64,000 nucleotides of DNA. It comes from Tamarix chinensis. Its lineage: Eukaryota; Streptophyta; Magnoliopsida; Caryophyllales; Tamaricaceae. Shown here piece after piece: positions 12,373 to 24,599 of the stretch. The stretch covers positions 6,794,501 to 6,858,500 of the forward strand of contig CM060173.1 of the NCBI GenBank assembly GCA_030549775.1, given 5' to 3'. Numbering within the stretch: the stretch's first letter is position 1; each line of letters opens with the position of its first letter. The translations under genes were made by a program, and so were the position numbers. The notes under the pieces were generated by a model. The model worked only from the letters and a program-made list of their open reading frames with translations, was not told the DNA's origin and did no database searches.

Positions 12373-12665
12373 ACCAATTGGGTGTTTCATAATGCTCACA
12401 CCAAACACCTCATAAGGCATAAAGCCATTATTTGGGTGTTTTACAGTGCTCACACCAAAAAACTCATATCTATTGGGAGTTTTATAGTGCTCACACCAAA
12501 CACCTCATAAGGTATCATGCCACTAGTTGAGTGTTTTACAATGCTCACACCAAAAACCTCATATCAATTGGGAATTTTATAGTGCTCATACTAAACACCT
12601 GATAAGGCATAAAACCACCAGTTGCGTGTTTTACAGTGCTCATGCCAAACACCTCATAAGAAGGT
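12373..12665 (+). repeat. Tandem array, alternating 53/42-bp units
   Basis: About six units built around GTGTTTTACAGTGCTCACAC followed by CAAACACCTCATAAGGCAT or CAAAAACCTCATATC. Long and short versions alternate, giving a higher-order period of about 95 bp. Apparent short ORFs here are translations of this repeat. Confidence 0.85.
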
Positions 12666-12789
12666 CTCAAATTACTTTCATGATGATTCTTATCAAGTCG
12701 AGGCAATCATAGTGGAATTCATAATTTAGATGTTGTAAATATATAGAGGTATCAACAAAAGGCCCAAGAGAAACACAACAAATAATAAC

Positions 12790-13260
12790 AAACTAGTAAG
12801 ATTTTGGCTAGACCAATCGAATGGTCTATTCATGCTAGACCTGACCCAAAACCATACTAGAGAGCAAGTCAACTGGTTAACCTCACCGATCGACTGTTTA
12901 TAGGAACCAGTTAACTGGTTTGGTCCGATCGATAGATGGGTCTAAGTAGAGACCAACCTATTTTGGGCAATAGAGAAACTAGTTGATGGGTTTAACCAAC
13001 CAATTGACTAGTCATAGGAACCAGTCAACTAGTTTGGTCCAATCGGCTGATGGGTCTAAGTAGAGACCAAACTATTTGGTTTGCAAAGACACCAGTCGAT
13101 AGGTTTAGCAAACCGATCAATTATTCATCAAAACAAATCGACTAGTTTATCAAACCAATTGACTGATCTCATAACTAACCAATCCAAAACTTCAAACCAT
13201 TTAAATGCTCACATAACTAGTCGACGGGATCAAGGAATCGATCGAATGGTTTGGATAAAA
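12790..13260. repeat. Array of ACCAGTCGACTGGT-like palindromes
   Basis: Many degenerate copies of a 14-16 bp palindromic motif. The best is AACCAGTTAACTGGTT at 12905-12920, a perfect 16-bp palindrome. Two larger blocks containing GATGGGTCTAAGTAGAGACC repeat about 114 bp apart (12904-12956 and 13018-13070). The array continues at 19664-19780, on the far side of the inserted GL-1, so it belonged to GL-5. Confidence 0.8.
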
Positions 13261-13261
13261 C
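13257..13261 (+). repeat. Target-site duplication of GL-1, left copy
   Basis: AAAAC, repeated at 18463-18467 directly after the element end. Confidence 0.75.
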
Positions 13262-13930
13262 TATAACACCCCCAAAATTCACTACTGAAAAATTTTATTT
13301 TATTAAAATATTTAGCGGAAGCAAAATAATAAAATTCTGAATTCTAGGGATATTACCGCCATACTTAGTACCAAACCGGTTCACTCCTATCGTTCCAGTA
13401 CCAAGTGCTAAGGCTAAAAGAGAAAGATACAACTTACGAGAAACTCAAACATATTTAAATCATAATAGCATAGTAAGCTATTTACAAGAATAAAATCTCC
13501 TAGTGGTGGTTATAGAACAAAAAATACATTGAAACCAATAATTTAAAAGAGAAAGATGACAACCCTAGGACTTTTCAGATAGTTCCTTATGCTCTTTTCC
13601 GGGAGCCTACTTGAATAGCACCTGAAAAAGGACCTACAAGGGACACTGCCCATTGAATAGGCAGGAGCCCCACAAATGGAAACCTTCAGTACTACGGTAC
13701 TGAGTACCCCTTTAAAATAAACTTAAAAATAGGCCCACAATGTAACACATGATACATCCATAAAGAAAAGTGCATACATAATATTCACATCCATACATTC
13801 ACATAATTAACAAGTCAATCAGATATTAAGGTCATAATGAACAATTAATACTTTTAGAGCCTTAAGCCATTAGTCCATCATTATTCAATCATCTCTCGGA
13901 TTTTATATATCCATGTGAGTGTAGGAACCA

Positions 13931-14225
13931 CACTATTATTCGCCAGTGGACCGGTCAAGTAGGATAAAACGATCCTAGCCACTATTATTCGCCAGTGGAC
14001 CGATCTGGCCCCGACTCACATGGTGTTCCACTATATGAACTTAATGTCTTCCCCATGTCTTATCGTTATTATGTTTGGTTTGTTGAGCACGAAATTCCCC
14101 ACTATTATAGCTGGTGGATCGAAAATCATGTAGGGTAAAATGCTCTTGGCCACTATTATTTGTCGGTGGACTGATCTCCAGGGTACCCCAGCTCCTGGCC
14201 ACTATTATTCTTCGATGGACTGGTC
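13931..14225 (-). repeat. Repeated CCACT...AGTGG hairpin motif
   Basis: CACTATTATTCGCCAGTGG occurs exactly at 13931 and 13980, with diverged copies near 14099, 14151 and 14198. Each has a CCACT/AGTGG-type inverted repeat around an ATTATTCG loop and is followed by ACCGGTC- or ACTGGTC-like sequence. Spacing is about 48-120 bp. Confidence 0.75.
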
Positions 14226-15169
14226 TGGGTCCGGCTCAACAATCTTCCTCTTTAAGCGATTAGTGTCTTATTCATATCTTATTCGAAAGTATTTCACCCT
14301 TGACATGTATGTCACCAACCTCTACTTCTATCCTCCCAAGAGGGCCCATCCTATATCTAGAGACCTTTGCGCCTCTTATCACACCCCGACATCCATTCCT
14401 CCTTACATTTACTCATAATAAAGACCCAACTCCTGAGGGTATGGGTTAAGGCCCATCACTTTATGACATTCAAATTCTCTCACTACCACTCTCTCGGGTT
14501 TTCCATTGAAACCCTAATCGAACCTATGTGGCCCAACCTTTCTTTTATCGTCCCACACCTTATCTCTTTTAGATTCAAACTAAAACCCATCACTCTACTC
14601 ACCAATTATACATGTGACCGTGAAATTCTAGTTGGCCGCTTAAACCCTAACACCTTTCCTACGTAAGGATCATCCCATGCAAACCCTAGAAATCTCCCAT
14701 GCAAGAGTTGCATCACTCATTCATTCTGATTATAATCTCTTTTTATTTTCCCCCTCATGGATCATGAGATAATAAGGTCACTCTCATGTTCCCTTAGTCA
14801 ACTCACTTCGCATTGGTTCTTTTTTATCCTTTCACCCCATATCCTATTATTAAATATCCTAGCATGCATGTCCTAGAGGGTCACATCATATAATATCATA
14901 CGCACAACATATATAATCATGATCCACATGAAATAAGGAAGTCACATAAGCATACATCCACTCGAAGTTGCGCTACAAATGATTAATCATTAAGCATAAA
15001 GTACAAAATATGGCATAACACATGGCACACAAAGCACGTCACCCACATATAGTTGTTCCTAGCCACACCCTTACTTGGTTTAGGTTTCCAAACTATCTCC
15101 CACACTTATTAGGTCATTAATCACCCTTCATAACTGTGACACTTATCATATTTCCCGTTTGGTTGGTTA

Positions 15170-16215
15170 GATTACCGAATTTCCCTTCTCCTTTGTTATA
15201 ATTGCTAAATTGTCCCTTTAGTTGGATAAATTACCAAATTAACCTTCTACATTATCATAATTACCAATTTTCCCTTTAGTTGGTTAAATTACCAAATTAC
15301 CATTCTTCATTATCAAAATTACCAAATTACCCTTTAGTTGGTTAAATTACCAAATTGCCCTTCTATATTATTATAATTACCAAATGACCCTTCTCCATCA
15401 TCAAAATTACCAATATAATAAATTACCAAATTTCTCTTCTCCATTATTATAACTATCAATTTACCCTTTAGTTAGTTAAATTACTAAATTGCCCTTCTCC
15501 GTTATCATAATTACCAAATTACCCTTCTCTATTGTCAAAATTACCAAATTACCCTTTAGTTAATTACCAAATTGCCCTTCTCCATTATCATAATTACCAA
15601 TTTACCCTGTAGTTGGTTAAATTACCAAATTACCCTTCTCTATTATCATAATTACTAAATTACCCTTCTCCATTGTCAAAATTACCAAATTGCCATTTTC
15701 TTTATTAAATACCATTTCATCCTTCGTTTATACTAAATTACTAGTTATCCTTCTACTTTATTAAATTACCATTCTACCCCTTTAATTTCTAAAATTACCA
15801 TAATACCCCTTTACTTACAAATTACCATTTTACCCTTTACTTACAAAATTACCATTTTACTCCTTACTTCCAAAATTACCATTTTACTCTTTACTTACAA
15901 AATTATCATTTTACCCCTTACTTCCAAAATTATCATTTTACCCTTTACATCAAAAATTACCAATTTACCCTTTAATTATGAAATTACCATTTTGCCCTTT
16001 ACCTCCAAATTACCGTTTTACCCTTTACTTCCAAAATTACCAATTTACCCTTTTCACTTACAAATTACCATTTGCCCTTTACATCCAAAATTACTATTTT
16101 GCCCTTCAATTATAAAATTACCATTTCGCCCTTTAATTATAAAATTTTCATTTTACCCTTTACTTCCAAAATTACCAATTTACCCTTTTGACTTACAAAT
16201 TACCATTATGTCCCT
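15170..16215 (+). repeat. Degenerate minisatellite, AAATTACC-based
   Basis: About 1 kb of tandem repeats in two domains. From 15170 to about 15720 the unit is near 30-35 bp (AAATTACCCTTCTCCATTA plus TCATAATTACC). From about 15730 to 16215 the unit is shorter, about 27 bp (AAAATTACCATTTTACCC plus TTTACTTAC). The 89-codon frame at 15992-16261 (PFYPLLPKLPIYPF-type) is a translation of the array. Confidence 0.9.
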
Positions 16216-17709
16216 TATTACACCACTTATATTAAATTATCATCACTACATAAAATATTAATATTAATACCCCATTCTCATTATCCAACTCCACAACTAT
16301 TATATTTAATATAATACTCATTAGCACCCACACATATTAGGCCACATTCTTGCACGAGACATATTACAAAAATACCCCTAGGGCTCACAATAATATTAGC
16401 CATGCATTAATGATCACAACAACATAATATAGCATGGATAAGTACTTAACATATTTTTGAATAGCAATTCTCCTTCCTTAAGCATTCCTTCCATACATGG
16501 CATATAAACTAGCATGCTTTCCTTTTTATCAGTCAACACAAGAAACTACATATATTATATTAAACAACATATATCAAGCATAATAACATATTAAAAAGCC
16601 TAATGTGCTAACATACGTTTATCCATGCATTTAAGTGGGGTTTAACGATTACCTTAATTCCAGTAAAAACAAACCTTACTAGTATTCAAGTTAAAGGTTC
16701 AAGCTTTGATTAGCAAAAACAATGCCTAAAAATAATATCAATATTTATTATATTAGAAATAAGAAAACTAAAGCATAAGACTTTATAAAACTTAATTAAT
16801 GAAATACTTAACTTAAATATTATTATACCTTAAAACTTTTTAAACAAACATACCAAGGCATGCGGCTGCTCATGCTACTTATGCAGCATGAGCTGCATGC
16901 AAAAAAAATGAGGGGGGGGGGGCTTGAAATGGCAAGGAGGGAGAGCCAATTTCGGGTTAGGGCTTTGGGGCTAAGAAAGAAGGTAGGTGGGGAGGATTTA
17001 AGGTAAAGGAAGGGTGCAGAGGTGGAGAGGGGGTGTAGGTGGTGGTTGGGGATAGGTTGACGGCGGCTAATGGTGGCGGCAGCGAGGCTGCGAAGGTGGT
17101 TGTCTAGGTGGATGAGGCTGAAAAGTAAGGAAAATGGAGGGAGAAAATGAAGGCATGTAGGTGGTTGTTTCGGCCAAAGTAGGTTTGGGGGTGGTAGGGG
17201 AGGTTACAGGGAGTGGTTTAGTGGCTCAGGTGGGGGTAGAGGCAGTGGGATGGCAGCAGGAGGAGGAGGTGCATAGTGGTTGCCGAGAAGGGAGTGAAAG
17301 AAGAGAAAAAGAACAGGGGAGGAAGAAGGGGGCTGCAGGGTGGCTTGAGGGGTGGTGTGGTGGGTCAGGGATGAGGTAGAGGACGGAAGGGGGTGGTGTA
17401 GGTGGCTAGTGTGGTGGTGGTGGCAGTGGCGGAACGGGGCAACGGAGCAAAACCAAGGAGGGAGATGGGAGGAGAAGAAAGGAAGAGAAAGAAGGTCAGC
17501 GAAGGGGGATGGAAGGCTCGAAAATGGCAGGACGAAGCAGAGAGGGAAGAAGAAAAAGAAGAGGAAGAGAAAGGAGGGTATAGGGGGCTCGGTAGGGTGG
17601 CGATAGGGTGGTAGGAGTATGGGATTTGCTAGGAGAGGGAAGGGAGAGGCAGGGTATGGGCGAGGAGAGAGAGAGGTGGTGGGGTCAAGATGGGGCAAGA
17701 AAAAACATC

Positions 17710-17733
17710 GAGAGAGAGAGAGAGAGAGAGAGA
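17710..17733 (+). repeat. (GA)12 microsatellite
   Basis: Twelve GA units inside the purine-rich block of GL-1. Confidence 0.95.
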
Positions 17734-18462
17734 TAGGGGAGTAGTAGGGAGGATGAGGGTTGCAGGTAGGGCAACCGGAGATGGCGGAGGTGGTCGGGTA
17801 TTGTGTCGGGGGAAAGGAAGAAGAAGAAAGAAAGAAGGGGATGTTGCGTGTAGGTTGGGTGAAGGGGAAGGAGGGAGTGGGTCAGCCCAGTCGGGGCAGA
17901 AAAGAAAGAAAGGAGGACGAGCAAGGCTTGCGCAGGGGAGGAAGAAGAAAAGAAAAGGAGGGGGTATGGGTCGGACGACGCACGCGGGAGAAGAAGAGGG
18001 AGGAGGAGAAGCGAGCCTACGGCTCAGGCGCAAGAGGGCAGGTCGGGGTGCTGGCAACTCGAAGGAAGAAAAAGGAAAAAGAAAGAAAAGAGAAAAAGGA
18101 GAAAGAAAAGGAAAAGGGGAAAAAGCAAAGGGAAAATGGGGAAAATAAAATAATTTAATTTATAAAATAATAAAATACAATATTTTTTGGGTAATAAATG
18201 TATTTAATAATTTAATTTAATATAATTAAATATATAGGTTTAAAAAGGATAATTTTAGTAGAATAATGGTTTGCAAAATTATTTAAATAAAAGAGTATGA
18301 TAAAATAACAATATATTTATTTTAATTTATTAAGTATTTTTATCCAACTTTATAGACTCAAAAATCCATAAAATAATTAAATTAAATAAATTTAAAAGCT
18401 AATTTATTCCAAATAAAAGTTATTTATTAAATTATAGGCTTTTAAAATTTTAGGGGATTACA

Positions 18463-18467
18463 AAAAC
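18463..18467 (+). repeat. Target-site duplication of GL-1, right copy
   Basis: AAAAC immediately after GGGGATTACA; matches 13257-13261. Confidence 0.75.
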
Positions 18468-19663
18468 ACTACCCAGACTTACAATAAACACACCCAAATT
18501 TACCACACTTTACCATATTAATCCTACCATGCTTTTATGTAAAAACACACATAAAAATACATGCTACACACATAGAATCACATGGATATATGGTAATGTA
18601 CATACTCAAATGGCCAACTCATGCATAAACTTAGAGAAATCCGACCATACTATTTTAGGAATAATCATACCACATGCTCAGATTATAGTATACACAATAG
18701 ATCATGCTCACATTCACATCAAACACATGGAACCCCAATTTACCAGCTAACTCTATTTATGCTTAAGATAAGAATGTCTTACCTTAAAGTAATTTCTTCT
18801 AACATAAAACTCCTACTTGATAGCCTAGCTAGTAGAACTTCAATTCCTAAAAGAATCAAAGTTAAAACCATTAAATCATATTTCAAAACTTCATTAGAAA
18901 TCAATAAAAACTAGAATGAGAAAAAGAACACAAAACACTACTTTTTTACTCAAAAATAGGATGTCAAGGAAAGGGATGAAATCTTGAACCTTTCTCAACA
19001 TTAATTCTTCCTGCTTAAGGAAAGCAGGAGAAAACTAAAACCAATATTAGAAGAAGAGAAAGAAACACAATGCTGACACAAGGAAGGGAGAAAATTAGAG
19101 AGAGCCTCTATTTTTCAGTAGAGAGAAGAAGAGGGAAAATGAAGGGATGCTCAACACTTAGGGAAATTCTCCACGAAGAGAAGGGAGAAGAGAGAAAGAA
19201 TAACAAATGAGGAATGAGAATGGATCAAAAATGGAAGGTATAAAAGTAAGGCTAGGTAGACATTCTCAGAAGAAGGGAGGATGAGACTAGTGAGGTTAAG
19301 TGTGGGTAACCAGGGTAACCAAAAAGTGAGAGCTGACTTGATAGGGTGATGGGGATTGAGTGCAATTAGAAATGAGCATGGTAAAGGGTTGGCAAGTCAG
19401 GGGATGGTGCATGAATTTAATCTCGCAACCCAAACTTCCATAAAAGAAGGAGAGGTAAGGGAGAAGAGAAAAAGATGAATTTTTCCACAAAAGTGCTTTT
19501 TAGGAAAATTTTGGCTAATTAAAATTACGTAATGATCAAAATAATGTGAAAATAATCTCAAACCACTAAAAGATACTTATTAGCATATTGGACTCTAATA
19601 AGAAGTTTTCATAAATATTAGAGAAAAATTTAAATTAAAATCATAAATAGATCTAAATTACAA

Positions 19664-19780
19664 GATAACCAGTCGATTGGTTTGGAAAAACTAGTCAACT
19701 AATTTATCAAGAACTAGAATATAAATTCCTCAGTGCACTAGTCGATCAGTTATGTAAACCATTCAATTAGTATGCCTAAA
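19664..19780. repeat. Palindrome array, continuation beyond GL-1
   Basis: Contains ACCAGTCGATTGGTTTGG, CTAGTCAACTAATTTATC and CTAGTCGATCAGTT, all variants of the motif at 12790-13260. It lies on the opposite side of the 5.2-kb GL-1 insertion. Confidence 0.7.
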
Positions 19781-19878
19781 ATTCACATTTTTATTATCAT
19801 TTCAAGCCCATTTTAGAGTCAAAACTAATTTACATAATTTTAAATACATTTTGAAGGATTTTAGGATGAGGCATTACA

Positions 19879-21119
19879 CTTGTACAAAGTAATTAGCTAA
19901 TCCAACATCGGTGATTTTGGCAGGGAAACACAAAAGTGGTCTTATTTAATTATTCTATCTATGATAACCAAAATAGTTTCCTTCCTAAAAAAGGCTATCA
20001 TACTTGTAATGAAATCCAGGGATTGGTAGTGGTTGTAAGGTACCATTTAAAGCACTCACCTCTGGCATTATTTTCAGGTAGACTTCACAATGGTTCGCAT
20101 GTCGCTGGATATCCTTACTTATAAATGGCTAATTGAAACAAGAGACTATGCACTTTATGGTCTTCATAACTCCCAAATGGCATCCTACCATCGAGTCATG
20201 ATGGAGCTTGATGATGTGTTGTCATAAGTTTGAAACATTAGGTACTCTAATCCTTCCCTTATTTATAATTAACCCATTATGGTTGGTATAGCTAGGAGGG
20301 CACTCCCCTGCTTTGATCAATTATACTAACTTGTGCAATTCTAGATTGCATTGGGAAGCATTCTACAATTGCTCAATTAATAAATTAGTAGGGTATGAGA
20401 ATAAGAGCAACTCACTAGTGGCTTCTTCGTACTAGAGCGATATGGCATCGAGGCCTTTGTTTGCTAAGCCTAATTTGTACACGATCTCAAAATCACAGCC
20501 CAAAAACTTTACAAGCTACCATTGTTGTTTCAATGTCTGGTTGACCTAATTCGTGAGTTGATAGTGGCTTTGGTTGTTGGTGACAATTTTAAAGCACTAT
20601 CCTTACAAATACTAATGCCGCTTATGCACAACATTAGTAATTGTGAACATCTAGCGATTGTATGTTGATGTTATTTGTAATCTGGGACACAATCCTTTGT
20701 TGTAGAATGAAATGAGATGGTTTTCTTGAGAGATTATAGCTCCCACATCCACCTTTGAAGCATTAATTTCTACACAGAAGGGGGATAAAGATCAGCAAGG
20801 CGAGTGTAGGAACTATGGTCACTACGTGTTTGAGCATCTCAAATGACTGTTGGGTGGACTTAGTCCAAATATGAGCCTTTCTTCAACAAATTGGAAAGTG
20901 GGCAAGCAAGTGCAACATAAATTTTTACAAAGTGTCTATAATACCCACTTGGGCCAAGGAATCCACATACTACAACCAAATAGGAGAGGACGAGCCAACG
21001 AAGCATGGTAACATTTTTTGTTGCATCAACTTGAACTTCTTGGGCTAAGATAATGTGGCCCAAATATTCTATATGTCCTTACCAAATTGCACATTTTGTT
21101 AGTTTAGCATATAATAGGT
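19879..21119 (-). pseudogene. Gypsy RT end, RNase H and integrase start
   Basis: Minus-strand coding blocks of a Ty3/gypsy polyprotein. First comes the RT-RNase H connection: LLYAKLTKC, then GHIILAQEVQVDATK (family YLGHIISxxGVxxDPxK) and GFLGPSGYYRHFVK (family GFLGLTGYYRRFVK) at about 21063-20870. Next is an RNase H block INASKVDVGAIISQENH near 20790. An integrase zinc-binding region follows (HHDSMVGCHLGVMKT and HANHCEVYL, about 20240-20080), with LQPLPIP and then KETILVIIDR near 19970 and ITLYK next to 19879. Several stops and shifts are present, and part of the segment between the zinc-binding region and the core looks deleted. The fragment is bounded by GL-4 at 21120 and GL-5 at 19878. It was originally continuous with 28286-29147. 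Confidence 0.88.
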
Positions 21120-21207
21120 TGTAATAACCCAAACCTTATATTTTAGGAATAAAGAATAAAATAATAAATTATTGAATAAAATTTAATTATACGTATCCTT
21201 TTTAATA

Positions 21208-21241
<34 letters not shown>

Positions 21242-21944
21242 GTAGTAAAAATATCATAAGGATATAGTTATTGGAAACTTGTTTAATTAACTAACCTAAT
21301 ATAAATTATAAATAAATTATAACAATTTCTAAATTAATAAATATTATTATTCATTATTAATTATTACCTCTAAAATTTTCAAAAACCCAAAACACCTTAC
21401 TGCCCCCATTTTTCTTTTCTTTTTCTTTCCTTATTCTCTTTTCTTTCTTCCTTCTTCTTCTTCTTTTCTTTTTTCTTTCTTCCCCGGTCGACTGGGTTGC
21501 GCCTAGCAGGCCCGGTAGTGGCACACTTCCTTCCTTCCTTCCCCAATTTTTCTCTTATTTCCTTCCCCTTGACTGGCCCAATCTCCTTCTTTTTTTATCC
21601 CCCTCGGGTGGCGACCCAATGCACATGCGCACCTCCCCCACTTTTCCTTTTCTTTCCCTCTCTTTTTCCCCTTTTCCTTTTCTGCCCTTACCCCTACCTC
21701 CCGACTATAGCTACAACTCCCCCTCCCTTCTATCCCTCCTCCTTTCCTCTTTTGACCATACAAGGTGTATAGTTGGTACGTCTCCTACATAGTCCCCCCT
21801 CCCCTGTAAATCCCTCTCCCTCACCTACCCCTGCCCCCTGGAATTCTGCCCCTATAATTGTCCCTCTACGTAGCAATACTGCCCTACTATGCTTGTTAGC
21901 AGCCACTAACTCCCCCTCTTATCCTCTTCTCCCTCCCCTATGCT

Positions 21945-21950
21945 TATAAA
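21945..21950 (+). promoter_or_regulatory. TATA box of GL-4
   Basis: GCTTATAAACCCCTCAC lies downstream of the pyrimidine-rich block in GL-4, the same relative place as the TATAAATA of GL-0, GL-2 and GL-3 read on their own strand. Promoter use is inferred. Confidence 0.4.
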
Positions 21951-23159
21951 CCCCTCACTCTCTTCTTCCCTCTCTTTTCTTCCCTGATTCTATCTTGTCT
22001 CCTTTTCTCTCATCGCCCCTTTAGACGTCGACGCCACAACCACCAAGTTATGCTGCTGTCCCCACACCCTCCCATTATCTTCCTTGTATCCCTTTGCACA
22101 TGTTGGGCCTCCCCTTCCCTTCCTTCCCTCTCCCTAGTAGTGCAAAGTGGTCAGCTCGAGATGCCCTTTTGTGCCCCTGTGCACCACCAATGCTGCCCCA
22201 CGCTGCCTCCGCGGCTGGTCACAATACCCTTCCTACCTCCCTTCCTACACAGGAAGACTCCTACCATACTAACACCTCCACCTCCCCTTCTTCTCTCTCC
22301 CTTCTTCCCTCTCTTCCTCTTGGGATCCGTCGATGCCGCTACCACAAGACCACCACCACCCCACTAGCCACCTGAGTTAACAACTTCATCACCCCAATAA
22401 ACCCTACCGTCCCTCCTCCTTCTAACCTTAAAAATCCCTTATTTACATCACCACCACTGTCGCGACCACCACCACCCTTGCCTGACTAGTCCAATCTAGT
22501 TACACCTTCCTTCCTTTACTTATTTTGAGTATTTTATTTTAATAACTCATTATTATTGACATTATTATCATTATCATTATTATTAGTATGTTGGTTAAGA
22601 AAATAAGGAAAAAGAGGTAGGAAGAAGTGAAATGACCTAGTTGATGCTCTTATTATAGGTATTGAACCAATAATTCCCGTGAGGAGGTGTAAGATATCTT
22701 ACTTCAAGCCCAAAGCCCAACTAAGTAAGGATATAGTTAAGATTTGTGTTGTGATATGAGTATTGTTTGTGAAATAGATGTATTTGTGTGTTATGTGTAA
22801 ATATATGTTTATTGAACTAAGTGTGTGTGGAGCAGCTTAGCTTACAAGGATCTAAGTTAATAGTATGCATGATTCTCATTGTTTGTTGTATGTATGGCTG
22901 AGTCTTGCTATAGGTGGATATATTCTTTTCATGGTTTAATACAAATGTATTTATGCTCAAATATATTAGGTGGGACTTAAGTGGCTAAGGAAATGAAATA
23001 AAATAAAGAGTATGGAGTGAGTAAATTGTTATGTGGAAAATGTCCTAGTTATCTCATGAAATATTGTGGAGTAATGAAAAGGATAAATGAAAATGGGATG
23101 GGTTAGGGCAAAAACTTGCATAGGGAGTGTGAGCTTTATATGGGGAAAAATTACATAGG

Positions 23160-23164
23160 GAAGT
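23160..23164 (+). repeat. Target-site duplication of GL-2, left copy
   Basis: GAAGT directly before TGTAACACCCC; repeated exactly at 27623-27627. Confidence 0.85.
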
Positions 23165-24599
23165 TGTAACACCCCAAAAATTTACTACTGAAAAATTTTA
23201 TTTAATGATAAGTATTATACAAAAGCGAGATGATAAAAGTGTAAATTCATATGGTATTACCGCCGCACTCAGTATTAGACCGGTTCACTCCTACCGTTCC
23301 AATACTAAATGCTAAGGCTAAATAGGATTAACTTCAAACACAAGTCGATAATTGAAACAAGCTTTTATAAAAGAAATTATGGTGTTCACCATACAGAAAT
23401 CAGAGTGCGGTTAAAGAGAGTTACTTCATTTACCACCCCACACCTTATCTCATTTAGATCCAATCCCAAATCACATCGCTTTACCCCTCGATTCCACATG
23501 TGACCGAAAAACCCTAGTTGGCCACTTCAACCCTAGTACCTTTCTTCTCCCACAAGTAACCTCTCTCTTTTCACCCAAAATCTCTTCTCTCCCATGGAAC
23601 CCATACTCACCCCTTATATAATAAATCCCCACTCTTAACCTGTACTCCACTCTCCCTTAATTGTTTTTACTTCCACATTTTTTTTCTTCAGATTAGTGCT
23701 TCATCTCAAAACCCTAATTGGATCCCTTATACACCCTTACACCAACCTACGTACTATTTTCGTCCCAAGTCTCCAACCACTCCACAACTCACCCCTTAGC
23801 TTATTTACACCCTAAAACAACTTTTCTCTCGTAAAGATCATCCCTATGCAAGTTTCATCCACCCCATGCAACTCTCGAAGTCCCCATACAAACCTTAGAA
23901 TTTCCATTCATGGTTCCCATCTCTTTTTCATTTTGTTCATCTCTTTCTCTTTATTTTCCTCTCATGGATCATGAGGTGTTTTGTTCAACCTCATATCCCC
24001 CTTAGTAAACTCACTTCCCATTTTCTTTCTTTTTATCCTTTCATTCCCATATCACATTATCAATCATCCTAGCATGCATGCCCTAGAGGGTTATATCATA
24101 TCACATCATAATCACCATGTATACATATCATACTCATGCCATAAGGAACACATAAACATACCTCAACTCCAAGCCGCACTACATACAAGATAAGTTAATG
24201 ACAATCATACGATACACTACATAACATGATACATGACATCTAAGGCATACAATTCACACAACATACATGGGCCTTAGCTACATCTTTACCTAAAATGACG
24301 CCAGGTGTGGAGCATGCTTCTACGCCTCCATAAGGTTTTGGCTTGATTCACCTATAAGAGGGAAAAACTATGGATTAGTTTCCCTCCTACCAAAAATACT
24401 ATTCTTTCTTATTTTAGTCTAAGATTAGGGTTACTATTATTAAAGGGGGCTTTACAAGTGAAAACTAGGGTTTTTATCCTCAAGTTAGCCTACTAGATAT
24501 TACTAGTCAAAATATGTTTATGTTAATATTTATAGCTATATTTATATTATTAACCTAATAGATTTATTTCTTCTAATAATAGTACTAATACTAATTATA

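Larger units (their letters stand above)
13262..18462 (-). mobile_element. GL-family giant LTR-like element, complete, 5.2 kb (GL-1)
   Basis: Plus-strand ends are TATAACACCCCC and GGGGATTACA, flanked by the exact 5-bp duplication AAAAC. This is the target-size and TG...CA-like terminus (here TA...CA) expected of LTR retroelements. On its own (minus) strand it has an AT-rich head (18140-18462), a CT-rich block (17440-18140), a C/CCACC-rich block (16920-17440), AT-rich DNA, a 1-kb minisatellite (15170-16215), a stretch with repeated CACTATTATTCGCCAGTGG (13931-14225) and the conserved end (13262-13450). No gag or pol sequence was recognised. It could be a solo LTR of an element with very long LTRs, or a LARD-like unit. 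Insertion is into GL-5, a member of the same family. Confidence 0.8.
11609..19878 (-). mobile_element. GL-family element inserted in gypsy integrase (GL-5), hosting GL-1
   Basis: The plus-strand left end reads TTTAACACCCCAATTTTT (family TGTAACACCCCAAAAATTT) at 11609, and the right end reads GAGGCATTACA at 19878. Gypsy integrase coding lies directly on both sides: a blocks ending ITLYK just above 19879, and the fragment at 11175-11608 below. Removing the nested GL-1 (13262-18462 plus one 5-bp duplication) leaves about 3.06 kb. The interior has a 42/53-bp alternating tandem repeat (12373-12665) and a palindrome array split by GL-1 (12790-13260 and 19664-19780). No clean 5-bp duplication was found for this copy, so exact ends are uncertain by a few bases. 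Confidence 0.65.

Noticed and set aside
15170..16215. Possible CRISPR-like repeat-spacer array
   Set aside because: Repeats are degenerate, directly adjacent and without unique spacers, in a plant genome; a minisatellite.
17161..18158. Overlapping Gly/Arg/Lys-rich and Pro/Ser/Leu-rich frames up to 164 codons
   Set aside because: They occur in several frames on both strands of a purine-rich GL block; composition explains the lack of stops. The same applies at 189-838, 26063-27273 and 50053-51360.
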